Assembly: GCA_050084985.1 (NCBI GenBank)
Contig: JBITNC010000001.1
Coordinates: forward strand, 132,742,001-132,806,000
Origin: Nageia nagi
Lineage: Eukaryota > Pinophyta
Length of the DNA: 64,000 bases
Reading direction: 5' to 3'
Every line of letters begins with the position of its first letter. The first letter of the stretch is position 1. Under the pieces are notes generated by a model that was not told the origin of the DNA, did not search any database, and saw only the letters and a list, made by a program, of their open reading frames with translations. The translations under genes were made by a program, and so were the position numbers. This document shows positions 12,661 to 24,860 of the stretch, in pieces.

Positions 12661-13253
12661 TGGGCATAGAAGAATGCCTTGAATAACATCCTAAGAGCTA
12701 CTAAGTTAGATGCTAATAATCATAATTCTTTCAGATATTTTATAAGGGTTATTTAGAGCACCACTAGACCTAACATCAATTTATTCCAAGATGAAATCCA
12801 ACATTTTGATCCTAATAAGCCCAAGCACCCTACTTTGTATATTGTTTTCTATGTGGATTCTCATCCATCCAAAAGACAGTTAGTGGATAATAGGTTAGCC
12901 ATTAATGTTATATCATCCATGGCACTTGAGAGATTAAAGTTCCCTATTAAGTTCTTAAATGCTCCTACACTCACCATTAGGGCATTTAAAAATACTTTGG
13001 TAATGATAATGGGCATAATTATCCTTCCAATGAAGGTTGGGGGTAGAAAAATTACAATGACATGTTATGTGGTTGAAAGTGAAATGCAATATAATCTACT
13101 TGTAGTTCGCCCATGGATAGAGGATATGGAGATAGTTTCATTGACTTTGCATAGGTGTATAAAATATTTACATAATAGAATGATCCATTGTATAATAGGC
13201 AAATTAAATCCTTTCAATCATTACAACTTATATTTTTCTCTTGATTCTTCTTA
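12661..13253 (+). pseudogene. C protease region
   Basis: The segment corresponds residue by residue to the protease region of A (43754-42876). Shared words include IRAF near the middle, VGG or VGA with a following C/LH, and YNLL/YNVLLGHPWI, here changed to YNLLVVRPWI. The aspartic protease active site should read D-S/T/G-G; here it is VDNRL at about 12888-12902, so the catalytic motif is lost. It would have cleaved the Gag-Pol polyprotein. Confidence 0.6.
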
Positions 13254-14380
13254 GATTCCATTTGTGTATCTTTATCCCATCACCATCCTTATGAATGATC
13301 ATCCTAATCTAGTGTAATCTTTTTTACAAGAACCTTCATCTTCATCTTTATCTTCTATTCCATATGCTTCATCCTCACAACTATCCTCTTCATCTCCATT
13401 AGGAATGTATACCTTTATATGCCATGAGGGAAATTCAATTGAGGATTCTACATGACCTCCTTCCAATCATTAGATCTAGTCCATGACTATTCTTGAAAGT
13501 GATCGGCCATGATATCATCATTTTCTATCACCTGATTAGCTCCATGTGTCATCATCAAGTATGAATATATTGGAAAGGGGGAATATCATATTAAAGATGT
13601 GATTTTTAATATTCCTTCTCTCAAAGACCTAGGGAGACCTTTGGAATCCTCATTATCTCCTAATTATCTCATCCCACTAAGATCACACCCAAACCTATCT
13701 TTCTTTGATTACACAAGTGTGGATTCACCCCAATAAATTACTCTTGAGCATAGTCTCAAGGAGACGTTTTGCACCATAATCAAATATATTTCATATTCTT
13801 ACTTGGTGTGTAAACTCTTTACCAAATGGAAATGGTAAGGGTACAACCTAGGAAAATTTGAGCAAGGAATGGTTCATGCTTTTTCTATCCTATTTCAATC
13901 CAACCAAGATAAGTGCGATTTAAAATTTTATGGCCTTAAACTTAAATCTATATAAGAATATTTTTTTTATCATAATCTTCTAGTAAGGGAGGTGAAACAT
14001 AATGATGAATGTGACATCTTGTAATATTTTGATCCATCCAATCCTCATGTTTCAAAGTGTTCCATAAAGGGAGATTTCTTCCATGAGTCTTCAAATGGCC
14101 CTTTTATTGATGTTTCTATGGTATTTGTTGATGGTATTTTGCCTCTTATCTCTCTTTTGAATTGTTCCTCATATAATTCTATCAGTACTTTGTTCATGGA
14201 TCTCTCTTTGCCTTTGTTGGGTTTATCTTTTATTTTTTGTGATGATTCTTTTTCTTCTAAATGTTGTGATAAAGCTAACTTGACTTCATTTATCAATAGT
14301 ATAGAAGAGGATGATTATGCATGTCTTCCCATTTTTAAGCAGTTAGAGGATGAGTCCCACAACCACATTGGCATGTTCAT
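13254..14380 (+). pseudogene. C linker between protease and RT, with G-patch-like motif
   Basis: The region reads through several frames. At about 13815-13866 the translation contains GYNLGKFEQG preceded by WKW, aligning with the WQGRGLGRYEQG of A (42585-42620). This spacing of Gly, Leu-Gly and Gln-Gly resembles a G-patch, an RNA-binding module known between protease and RT in some retroelements. Near 14380-14440 the words VNINDDPKNPKMVYLG match the INISNDPQNPKIIQLG just before the A RT. Confidence 0.5.
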
Positions 14381-15860
14381 AGAGGTTAATATCAATGATG
14401 ATCCTAAGAACCCTAAGATGGTCTACTTGGGTGACATCTTAGACAAGCCAAAAAGGGAAATAGGCACCAAACTATTAAAGAAGTATGCTAATATTTCTAC
14501 CTATAGTTATAAGGATATGTTGGGTATGGATCCTAATGTGGTGGTTCACAATATTGTTACTTAGTTAGATGTAAGAACTATTAAGAAAAAGCCTAGGAGG
14601 GTTGATCCCATATAGTATTTTCAGATTAAAGAAGAAATCCAAAATTTGTTATATACAAAGTTTATACATTCCATTGACTATCCTTAATGAGTGTCTAACA
14701 TGGTCTCTATTGGGAAGTTAGATGGTCATCCTAGAGTTTGCACAAACTCTGAAGATCTCAATGTAACTTGTACAAAGGATGAATTTTCATTACCTAACAT
14801 AGATAGCTTGGTTGAAAATATGATTGGTTATGAGATGTTATTCCTCATGGATGGCTTATCAGGGTATAATTAGATTTGGGTTGCCCTAGATGACCAATAT
14901 AAAACATCATTCACCACCCCTTAGGGTATGTATTATTACAAGGTTATGACTTTTGATCTCAACAATACTAGTACCACATATCATAAAGCTATGACTTACA
15001 TCTTCCATGACATGATGCATCCTATCTTTGAGGACTATGTGGATGACTTATTAGCTAAATATAGAATAAGAGATTAACATTAGGAGGTATTAGAGAAATT
15101 ATTATAGAGGTTACTTAAGCATAATATTAGACTAAATATTAGAAAGTGTGTGTCTGACTTCACATTAGAAAAATTGCTAGGATTCATTATTTCAAAGAGA
15201 GGCATCAAAGTTGACCCTAATATAGTCATATCCATTACTAGTATGCCTTTGTCACATGACATAAAAAATTTAAGGAGTCTCCAAGGAAAAATTCAAGCTA
15301 TCTGGAAATTTATAGCTTAACTATCTAATAATTGTCACCCATTTAATGCACTCCTTAAGAAAGGGGTAAAATTTATCTAGATTGAGGGTTTTCAAGAAGC
15401 TTTTGATGAAATTAAATAATATTTTATCAATTCTCCTATTCTCATTCCACTTAGGGATGGTATCCCCTTCCACTTATATCTTTTGGCCATTGAATTTACC
15501 CTAGGAGTTATGCTTACATAGAAAAATGATCAAGCCAAGGAGCAGGCTATATATTACCTTAGTTGTACACCTATTTATTATGAGCTTTGGTATGTCTATA
15601 TCAATAAATTTTATCTCACCCTAGTCTTTGCTGCAAAGAAGCTAAGACATTATATGCTCAATAATACTATCTATATCATATCAAAGGTTGATCCATTAAA
15701 GTAAATGATGAGCAAGGTGTATCATAATACACATACCACCAAATGGATCATGTTCCTAACAAAATTTGACCTCATATTTATCATTTAGAAGTCTAAAAAG
15801 GACCAATTCATAGCTAATTAGCTAGAAGAAGCTCCTAACTAGTAAACTATACATCTTGAG
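14381..15860 (+). pseudogene. C reverse transcriptase and RNase H
   Basis: The RT entry (DMLGMDPNVVVHNI) matches A. LMDGLSGYN lies at about 14847-14873. The catalytic box YVDD is intact at 15036-15047. RNase H-like words (SLQGKIQAIWKFIA, ISKVDPLK) follow between 15270 and 15710, as in A. More than fifteen in-frame stops interrupt the region. It would have copied the element RNA into DNA. Confidence 0.75.
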
Positions 15861-16389
15861 ATCACCCTCCTTGATGAGATCAAAGAGGTGGTTGACACTC
15901 AAGAAGACTATGATATCATTATGTACTTTGATTGATCAAAGTGTGAACAAGGAAGGGGATGGATTTGTCTTCTTAACTCCCCAAGGTGATCCTATTCTAT
16001 ATTCCTTCAAGTTATATTTCCCATGCATGAACAATAATGTCGAGTAGGAGGCACTAATTTTAGGTCTTAAGGAAGCTCTAGAGCTTAAGTTTGAATGCTT
16101 TCTTATCTATGGTGACTCATAATTGATCATTAATCAAATATTAGTCACTTACCAGTTTCATAATGAGATCCTAAATACCTATAGAGATATGGCATTGAGC
16201 TTGTTGAAATTGTTTAAGGCCTAAAAGATTGAAATGGCTCCTAGGTCATCCAACTAATTTATGGACACCATGGTATCCTTAAGATCCCTTATCCCTCCTA
16301 ATCCTCATAGACATATTTAGCATGTGGAGATTGTGAATTTGAAGGCATATACACTTAGGTCATCTTTACCTCTAGTTTTAGACTCAACT
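15861..16389 (+). pseudogene. C second (archaeal-type) RNase H
   Basis: The words YDIIMYFD, SKCEQG, FVFLTPQGDPI and SFKLYFPCMNNN align with the second RNase H of A (WDMTIHFDG, CEQGGG). The segment is split by stops and at least one frameshift near 15940. Two consecutive RNase H domains after RT are the hallmark of the Tat group. Confidence 0.6.
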
Positions 16390-17683
16390 TTAGTCAATGA
16401 GATCATTATAGAGCATCAAGACTGGTGGTATAAGTAATTACATGAGTATCTTAAGTGGAATGCCATGCCACCCAACTTGTTAGCTAGTGAGAAAAGAATA
16501 TTCAAGAAAAGTACTCTCATTATGTGATATTTAGGGATTTGATTTATAAGTAGTCCTATGATGGTATCCTCCTTCGATTCCTAGAGATTTGTGACCAATA
16601 TATAGTAATCCAAACTTGTCATGATTATATCTATGGTGGGCATTTCAATAGAATGGCCATTGCTAAACACATTCCCAGGATGGGGTATTATTTTCCAACT
16701 ATGGAAAAGGATTTTCAAGATTATATTCAAAAATGTATTAAGTGTTAGTAGCTTTCTAATTTGCAACATCTTCCTACTCAAGCACTTAATCCCATTCATT
16801 CCTTGTGGCCTTTTGCTTATTGGGTGTTTGACCTCATTGGTTAGTTTGTATCTCCTTCCTTGGATGGACATAAGTTCATAATCATTGTGAATGAGTACTT
16901 TACTAAGTGGGTCAAGGTGGAGGCCCTAGTATCTATTATTGGTTCCAAGATTACCAATTTCATAGATACTCATATAATTTATTGCTATGGCATCCTGCAT
17001 AATATTATTAAAAAAATGGACCACCATTCAAGAATCAACATGTTAGGGCATTATGAGATGGTTATAACATTCAACATTCCTTCTCTATGTCATACTAACC
17101 CTAGGTTAACATTCAAATAGAAGCATCCAATATATCCATTGTTATAATCCCAAATACGATGGTCAATAATAACAACATAAATCGGCATGAGTGTCTTCCT
17201 TATGCCTTATGGGCCTATCACACTAGCATTAGGATGCCCATGGGGGCTACCCCATTCTCCTTAATATATGGTACCAAAGTAGTCATGCCCCTTTAGTTAG
17301 AGATTACATCCCTTAGAGTTCAATTATAGGGCCTCATTCCTGACAAGGAGGCTAGGTAAGTCCAATCAATCTAGCTAACCCTTCTTGATGAGAGATGAGT
17401 CAATGCCATACAACATCACAAGGTTTATTAAGAGTGGTTGAAATGGATATACAATAAAAAGGTCTAACCTAGAGAATTTGAAATTGGTAACTTAGTCCTT
17501 AAAGAGAACTAGCAACAATCATATCTTGAGAGGTTGCTCAAATATAAGTTTGCACCTAATTGGTTAGGACCTTATATTCTTAAGAAGAAATGTTGCACAT
17601 GTGCTTATCATTTGGTAGATCTAGAGGGTCATGAAGAGTTGGATCCCATTAATATCCTCTATATTCATCCATTATACATTTAG
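16390..17683 (+). pseudogene. C integrase
   Basis: The N-terminal zinc-binding part is visible as HFNRMAIAKHIPRMGYYFP with KCIKC at about 16640-16745. The core is represented by DLIG, then DGHKFIIIVNEYFTKWVKVEAL at 16860-16930. The catalytic region is degraded. The C-terminal part ends with EGHEELDPINILYIHPLYI and a TAG at 17681-17683, matching the end of the A and B integrases (GNEE..EPINIMHL). The enzyme would have inserted the cDNA. Confidence 0.7.
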
Positions 17684-19157
17684 TTTATATTGTATTATTT
17701 ATTTTTGTCTTTATTTGTATGTATTTATATTTGATTTGTTAGCTTAGTTTATTTGAGCTTGCATCTCATCTCATTTTCTTGGCTTTGTTTGTCACAGAAT
17801 GTTATCCTATTCTAGTCACTCATTTATCTACCCTAGGTGTCACAGAATGGCTTACATGTAGTCATTCCCTTGGGCTTAGGTGTTTGTATCACTTCTTTTA
17901 TTTCACCATCTTGTTTTCTTTTCAATCATGTCATTGGGAGTTGATATTTATATGGTTCTCTATTTTTTAATGTCATCCTACCTTTTTTGGGTGCACAAAG
18001 GCCACTAGTCACTCATATCCCTATCATATGTTAGTCGTTGTATCATTGTATCATTTCCATCTTTTATCATCATCTTGCATTTATCATGTTGTTTCCCCAC
18101 TCTTTTTCTTCATATAAGTTAGGGATTTGCACATTGTATTTGTTCCATAATGAAGCAAGTACAATACTAAACATGCATGGAAGTTATCCCCAAAAAAACT
18201 TATTTTGATCAGGTTATTTACTTTCATTGGCATGTATTGTTAATACTGTCTTGTTGTCTTTTCTTTATCTTGTTTGTTGTTTTGTTTCATTTATATTATA
18301 CTTGTACAAAGACCCCATCCATAGCATTTTCACAAGTCTATCTGGGTCACTTTTCACCACACATGATCCATGGATTCTCTATGGAGATACAACCACTTTA
18401 ATCTTAGTCACCATATCAAATTTTTTGATGTATCACTCCCTTGGGATTGATCACAAGCTATAGATTATCATAGTTTCTGAGGGAAATATCCTAAAACTTT
18501 GTTGTGACTTTTGATCTTGTTGGATTTATGTCAACTTAGTGATGTGGACCTTTGTATTCCTTAATTAAGTTTCATCTATTTCTTTATGATGATTTTGAGG
18601 TCCTATGCATTATCGTTTGTGATTTTGCCATTTTTTTGCATTTTCATCATGTTTCATCATTTATCATTTTATCAAAATTTAGTTTCATTTATCCTTCATA
18701 GCTAAGTCTAATGTTGATGATTTGATGGATGGTCAGTTCCATTAGTTTTACAATTGTTCATGTATCATTAGGAAGTCAATTTTATTTATTTTCCATTACG
18801 TATTACCTATTTTTTTAGAATCCAAAGGTAGCCCTTCGAGCTTAAGTGCAAAGGCACCCTATCATATCAACCTAGGTCCTTTTGTCATCCTAGTTTGCAA
18901 TTTGGACATATTTCATGTTATTAGGTCCTATCATGTAATGACATATTATTTTGAATCATTTCATTACTATTTCATGACCTATTTTGTTTTTGGGACAAAG
19001 GTCCTAAAATTTGAACCTTGTAAAAATTGGCCATTTGATTTTCCATTTTGATGCATCAAATGATGTCCATTTTCAAATCCATATTTTCCCAATCCTTCAT
19101 CAATGTAAATCAAGAAAGAAGGCTACTCATAATGATGCATTTTCAATCAGCATTTAA

Positions 19158-19218
19158 AGGTTGTCACCCTATTCCAAGTAGCCTTATTTTTTGCTTTCAA
19201 AAATAGGGTAGACAACCT
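19158..19218. repeat. inverted repeat (hairpin)
   Basis: Left arm AGGTTGTCACCCTATT (19158-19173) is the reverse complement of AATAGGGTAGACAACCT (19202-19218), except for one extra base. The loop of about 28 bases contains AGTAGCCTT, whose complement AAGGCTACT lies just upstream near 19110. The region could therefore form alternative hairpins. Confidence 0.7.
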
Positions 19219-19838
19219 TCACTTTTTGAATTATTTGATCCTACACTTAGATCATATAACCATCTATCATATCATCAAGGCTATTTGTCAAATTGTTAGC
19301 ATGGTCATTTATTATGGTCCATCAAATTTCATAATTTTTCACTTTCTCTAAAGTGTCATTTTTTCTTTATTTCAATTTTAGCTTAAGTTTGTTGCATTTA
19401 AAAAATATAGTGACTATATTTATCATTATGTTTGACATGATCAATGTAAATTAGACATATCATGGGAGTATTTTCAACTTACTCCTATCTCATTTTATGC
19501 AATATTGTGGCCAAATTTTGGTAGCATTTTGATAATATTTTGGCATATTTTTATTGATTTTTATGTGTTGTAACTTCTTATGTTTTCTTATATTATTTTA
19601 CATCATTTTGTTAAAGTTTATTTTATGTATTTTTAAGTCATTCTTAGTGATCATAAGTTATCTTATTTATTATCATTTTGAGTGTTTGTTTGTTATCTTA
19701 TTGTTTCTTATTTTTCATTATTTAATGATTATTTTTGTGTTTATTGTTATATTCATCCTTTTGTGTTTAGACATACAAGTTCGTTACCATGTGATGTGAT
19801 TAACCATGAAAGTCCATTTTAAGTATTGTTGCATTTAT

Positions 19839-19864
19839 ATAAATAAATAAATAAATAAATAAAT
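19839..19864. repeat. (AAAT)n microsatellite
   Basis: Six to seven uninterrupted AAAT units. The surrounding sequence (GCATTTATATAAATAAATA, then CACATCACATGCATATATT) is duplicated in degenerate form about 90 bases downstream, just before the D LTR. Confidence 0.8.
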
Positions 19865-19973
19865 ACACACATCACATGCATATATTTTACATATTTTATC
19901 TTATCACATGCATATATTGTCGCATTCATATAAATAAATACATACATCACTATATTCTTTTAGAATTATGCTT

Positions 19974-21901
19974 TGAGTATGTGGTAATACTCTAGTAATA
20001 TTTATTCTTTCATTTCTTTCAATAAATCTTTCTCAAATCTTGCTTCCTCTTCCCCTTTCACATGTATTTAGCCTTTTTATCAATATTGTGTCAATTCTAA
20101 AGAGTTTTAGGTGTTATCAATATCCTACTATTGTTTATATGTATGTTACTCTTAGTTATTTTTTCTCAAAAGGTCTATCGCTATCTACCAAGTGTTGTAA
20201 TAACTCCGAAAAATAGACCTTAGTCAATGTAACTATCTTTGTAGGAACTGTATATATAAAAGAGTCATAATTCGTGAAATTTTCATCTAATTCACATGTG
20301 GAAATAAATGTACCATATTCGAGTAGTATTGTAATATCAAAGGAAAATAAGTGACTAAGTAAAGTCTATGAGTTATTATAAGTAAAGTCTAGCAGTTATT
20401 GTAAATATAATTCTGGGTCATATCTAGATCTTTAGCTAGTGATATCATAAAGCCTACCATTCTTCAGAAGGTCTTGACCAAATAATAAGAATTTTCTAAG
20501 GATGTTGCAAGTTGACCAATTAGATATCATCAATTTTTAGTAATGATGTCACCATGTTTTTGTGAAATTAGCAGGTCTTGACACAGGCAATAATGGGCAC
20601 TATTTCATTTAGCAAGAGATATTTCATAAAAAGATCAAATAGAACTTGTTGATTTTGAGCAATAATGTTAGAACTTTAGCTAAAATTAGTAGGTCCTAGC
20701 ATAATAAATGGCAAGAAGTACCACACTGGTAGGCACTACCATATTCAATAGAAGATACTACATGAAGGAAATCAAATAGAACCTACCAATTTCCAATGAT
20801 GATGTCACACCTCTTGCCTAAAATCCATGGGTGATAAGAGAAACATGATCATCAATAGAGCTTGGTAAGGTGAAACAAAACTTGCTAGATTGAAAGAAGA
20901 ATAATGAGTAAGATGTAACACTTAGGTTCACTTGATCATAAGTGTTTGACCCCTAGGGCTCTTTTAATGTGTTGACTATGACTCATTTCCACATAACAAT
21001 GGTAATTTCTTCTTAGAATTAAATGATATACTATTCATTGCCCCCATTATTCCATGCAACCAAAAATACAATGCTAATCATTAATGGTTATAGAGAAGTA
21101 GATAAATACCCATAAGACATAGTACTGGATCATACCAATCAAGTTATAGATAAGTGCATCTTCAACCAACTACAGAGATAATAGAAAGTAGTCAATAAAA
21201 ATTTGGGAAGATTGTAGTTCAATGAGTACAATAATTCAAAAATTTTAACTTCTCAAACTATGGTGTTGTTGGTACTTGTTTACTATGCAATTTAACATAA
21301 TTGTGATATTAATTATAAATAGTTTTCCTTACTATTTACAATTAAGAGGAGTATTTATGTATATTAATGATAGACAACCACCAAATAGGGCATGTAAATG
21401 TATAAATAGTGAACTGTTATAAGTCCAAATGGTCAGATTTTTAGCAAATTCTTCCAAGTCTATAAGATGCTTTCATATATGATAATATTTTTCCCTTTGC
21501 AACAAGTGCTTGTTTATTACACTTTATGAATGTTATGTATGAAATGATGTTTTAAGTTATGGCTATGCATTTTGATTGCGAAACCCCAAGGGTAAGATAG
21601 TTTGCTATTCTTAATCTTAGTTATGGATTGCTACCTATGTTACAATTCCTAGGCTATATAGTTATTATTTACTTTTCATTTAATTTGTTCATATATTTCC
21701 TATTACTCTTTACCTTTTTATCTTTTTCATGTTACTTTTAACCTTCATAGTATATAAGAACTAGCCTATAATCTGAAGATTGAGCAAAAGATCAACACAA
21801 GCACATCTCCACTACCTTCTGCTCTCTTAAGGAACCTACTTTTTTAAGTAGTGGAGAACTTGACTAGAACAAACACTTTGAAGATACATTATACTAATCA
21901 A
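19974..21901 (+). repeat. D 5' LTR
   Basis: It starts TGAGTATGTGG and ends ATACTAATCA, followed by a primer-site-like motif. The first 0.48 kb matches 32275-32785. The last 0.6 kb (21302-21901) matches 49476-50088. The middle (about 20455-20860) has three degenerate units of roughly 115 bases with AGGTCTTGAC/AGGTCCTAGC and AATAGAACYTRYYRATTT cores, resembling the U3 tandem repeats of F1. The full length is an inference, since no complete second copy exists in the window. Confidence 0.55.
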
Positions 21902-21923
21902 TAGTATTATGCATTCCATTTTT

Positions 21924-21941
21924 GGTACGCTTGATGGGATC
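21924..21941 (+). other. putative primer-binding site of D
   Basis: TGGTACGCTTGATGGGAT lies about 22 bases after the LTR end and resembles the equivalent F1 motif at 4825-4842 (12 of 18 identical). The priming tRNA was not identified. Confidence 0.4.
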
Positions 21942-22291
21942 TAAGTTAAATTCCATATTTAGCAAACATAGATAGGCCAGATAGCTTTATCTAGTAAGCT
22001 ATGAACTAGATCCTTCAAAGATTATAAGATTTTAATCACCTTATTAGTGACTTTACTATTATATATTCAATATTTTGAACCTTGGTACCTCCATAATGCA
22101 TATTTACTATAAGTAGTGCTCAAAATTCCCTCAAACAACCTAGTTTTCAAGAGATATCTATTCCTCATGGGAGGATTAGGTGAAATATTTTCAAGATTAT
22201 ATCTCCTATAATTCCCTTAAGGGAAATCCCATTATCAAATATATTTGATTCTATCCAAAAAATTCCTTCACCTAATATTACTATTCCAAAC

Positions 22292-23400
22292 ATGGCTCAA
22301 CTTGTTGATTTTTTTACTTGGAATAATGGTCATCCTTTGGTAGTTATTGTCAATACACTAGCTATTCTGCAAGCAGCCTTCAAATTTTTACCCAAATATG
22401 ATGGGTATGGTAAAATATCATATGAAAATTATCAAGATGGATCTTTATTTTCTTCAATATTTGATATCATTGATGAAATGGTGATGATTAGATTATTATC
22501 ACACTCTTTTGAAGGCAAAGCTACTAAATGGTTCTGAACACTTACCCCTTAGTCTATAAATACATGGGGAGAGTTGTGTCAAGATTTAATTAAAATATTT
22601 ATTATATATGATGATGAAAACACTTTCATAAGCTTTATAATATGTATCAAAATACACCCTCATGAGTCTATTGATGATTTCAATGTCTATTGATGATTTC
22701 AATATTAGATTTGAGAAAACATGGAAATCTATTTTGGTAAAGATAAGACTAATGAATGCATAAGATTTGGTGTACTATAGGAAAGTATTTATACATAAAT
22801 TGATCATATTAGAGTCTTAACCTTACCACCTCCTCCTAAACCCATTATTCAGAATCAAATACTAGCACTACCTACACTTTCATCTACTAGTACAAGTGTT
22901 GATTCTAAATCTCAAGAGGAGGAAAGAATAAGGCAATTAGAGGTAACTATTAAGAATCTTACCAATAAGCTCACTTTATAAGAAAGGTACAATTAAGGTT
23001 TCAACTATAGAAGATATGATAATCAATATTAGCCTAAACTCCAACCCAATACCAACCAGATAGAACAACCAAGTGTCCCAAAAGCAATCGATAATGCTGT
23101 TATGGCAAGTTTTACAGAGAGTGATACCTTAGGAATTATAAAATGGTGTCCTCCATATTCAAATCCTCATTTTATAAAATCATGTGAATTCTATCAACAA
23201 TAGTATTTGGGCTTGCATTCAGACTAGATGGTGGAGCAGATGGTAGATCCTACTATTGATCTCACCAAGGTAAATTTTTGGCTTCTAAGATATGCTAGAG
23301 AATAAGCTAACTATGTTCAAATTAGAGCTTCTTCTTTAATAAATCTACAATAATATCAATTTAATCAGTAGTCCTAAATCTCTTAGCAAAATCAATAGTC
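22292..23400 (+). pseudogene. D gag (decayed)
   Basis: The ATG at 22292 opens a frame (MAQLVDFFTWNNGHP) comparable with F1 gag. MIRLLSHSFEGKATKWF near residues 65-81 matches the capsid-like words of F1 (VRLLAQYFKGKVLDWY). A 19-bp tandem duplication (TCTATTGATGATTTCAATG) at 22667-22704 shifts the frame. A zinc-knuckle-like stretch (KWCPPYSNPHFIKSCEFY) lies near 23140-23200. Further stops follow. Confidence 0.65.
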
Positions 23401-23701
23401 CATTCCAATGTAGCTTAAACCTAAAAAAGCTAAGGCTCCTTTGGTACAACCATAGAATCAACAAAATCAATTGTTGGGATATTTAGGTAATGTTTCTTAG
23501 AATTTGGGTACTATTTTCCTTGCTAAAATAAACCCTATTATGACTAGAAAATAAGTCTTAGAGAAAGAGAGGCCTAATCCATTGAGGTATTCTTTCATTA
23601 TAGATCATCACAAAGAGAAATCCACTCAATAATTAAGAACATATCAACTAGTTGAATCAAGTAAGTTTGTCCCATATGCTCCATATAATATTATAGAAGA
23701 A

Positions 23702-24300
23702 ATGAAGAAAAATCCTTCTAAAATGACCATATTTGATGAATTAAGGATTTTAGGTCAATTAGATCTTTTGCAAGAAGCTTTGAAACTTAAAAATAGTAAA
23801 AAAAGGGTAAATGAGGGAAATATTATCTTTGCAATATCTAATGATATCCCTCTAGCTCCCATAGGTATAACGAGACCCCCACCATTCTATCTTTCCCTTA
23901 GATTAGAAGGTTGGGTAGTACATAATTGTATGATAGATACTGAAGCTACTATTACTATGATTTCTAAAGTTTTTAGAATAAAATAAAATTGTATATTACC
24001 ATATATATTGATGGTGTCATATAATTAGATTCTTCCTCTGTAGACATTGTTGGTAGTGTTAAAGGAGATCTAATAACCCTAAATGCATTCTTTAATATTT
24101 ATGTAATTCAAGATATAATTATGGTTGATCTTCCACCTCTATTTGGAATATGTTTATCTAAGGAATTTACTACCAAATTGAGAGGGTACCTAGCTTTAGA
24201 TTACACCAATCTTTTACTTTTCTTCCAAGATAAATAAGTAAAAATTCTAAATGAGGGCACCAAAAGTGTTCATATTAAGAAGATCACAAAACATAACTGT
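23702..24300 (+). pseudogene. D protease region
   Basis: The frame at 23702-23986 contains KMTIFDELRILGQLDLLQEA, then PPPFYLSLRLEGWVVHNCMIDTEATITM. The aspartic protease motif D-T/S-G-A appears as DTEA at 23937-23948, so the glycine is replaced. Downstream (24000-24240) LPPLFGICLSKEFTTKLRGYLALD fits the protease C-terminal flank. The cleavage role is inferred from the family; this copy is inactive. Confidence 0.65.
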
Positions 24301-24470
24301 ATGAATGGCCTTGAACTTGGAGAAGTATTCAAGAGGGACACACTTAGAGAAATGATTATAAAATTTGAAATTATTTTAGCAAATGACTTAAACTATCAAG
24401 TGATAGATGTTGGCATGGGTAATTATTATTTATATAAAAATGCACAACCAATTTCAATCACAGCTAAAAG

Positions 24471-24860
24471 AGAACATGATATGTGGATAATGTACTTTGA
24501 TGGAGCCAAATGTAAGCATAAATGGGAGTTAAAGTTGTATTCAAATATATAGAGGGACATATGAAGAGATTCTCATTCAGATTCACATGGATTTGTATAA
24601 ATAATGCTACTAAATATGAAGCCCTTTATCTAGGGTTATCTAAAGCAATGAATATGGGTGATTTAGAATTGGTCATGAAGTAAGTTAGAAACTAGATTAG
24701 TGTAAAAAATCACTATATAAAGACCTAAAATAATAGAGTTTGGGATTTATTAGAGTCATTCTTGGCTATCAATTTTATATCTATTCCTAGGAGGTACAAC
24801 CATATAGCTAATGTACTTACTGGTAAAGGGGCTTATTACAACCCTATTCATTACAAAAGA
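24471..24860 (+). pseudogene. D RNase H-like domain located before RT
   Basis: MWIMYFDGAKCK at 24481-24516, followed after a frame change by INNATKYEAL and RRYNHIANVL, matches the plan of the archaeal-type RNase H of A (MTIHFDG, NNNAKYEALILAL, RSSNRFADAMA). Here it stands upstream of RT, whereas in A, B and C it stands after the normal RNase H. The GDS stretch with the third acidic residue seems deleted: the text passes from ELVMK to VRN. Proteins with this domain before RT exist in plant genomes as far as I recall, so the order may be a lineage trait. Confidence 0.6.

Larger units (their letters stand above)
12661..17683 (+). mobile_element. C: decayed Tat-type Ty3/gypsy pol region
   Basis: The order protease, G-patch-like linker, RT, RNase H, second RNase H, integrase is the same as in elements A and B, and many protein words are shared. 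Stops are frequent (mainly TAG and TGA) and there are some frameshifts. No LTR pair could be assigned on either side, so the ends of the element are unknown. It is older than A and B as judged by decay. Confidence 0.75.
17684..19973. other. non-coding interval between C and D
   Basis: Pyrimidine-rich, AT-rich sequence with no supported gene. It is the expected place of the C 3' untranslated region and LTR, but no partner repeat was found. It contains an inverted repeat at 19158-19218 and a tetranucleotide repeat at 19839-19864. Confidence 0.4.

Noticed and set aside
19974-20452. A separate short LTR element distinct from D
   Set aside because: The repeated pair 19974-20452 and 32275-32785 brackets D exactly, no primer site follows 20452 and no target duplication fits. 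A truncated long D LTR explains it better.
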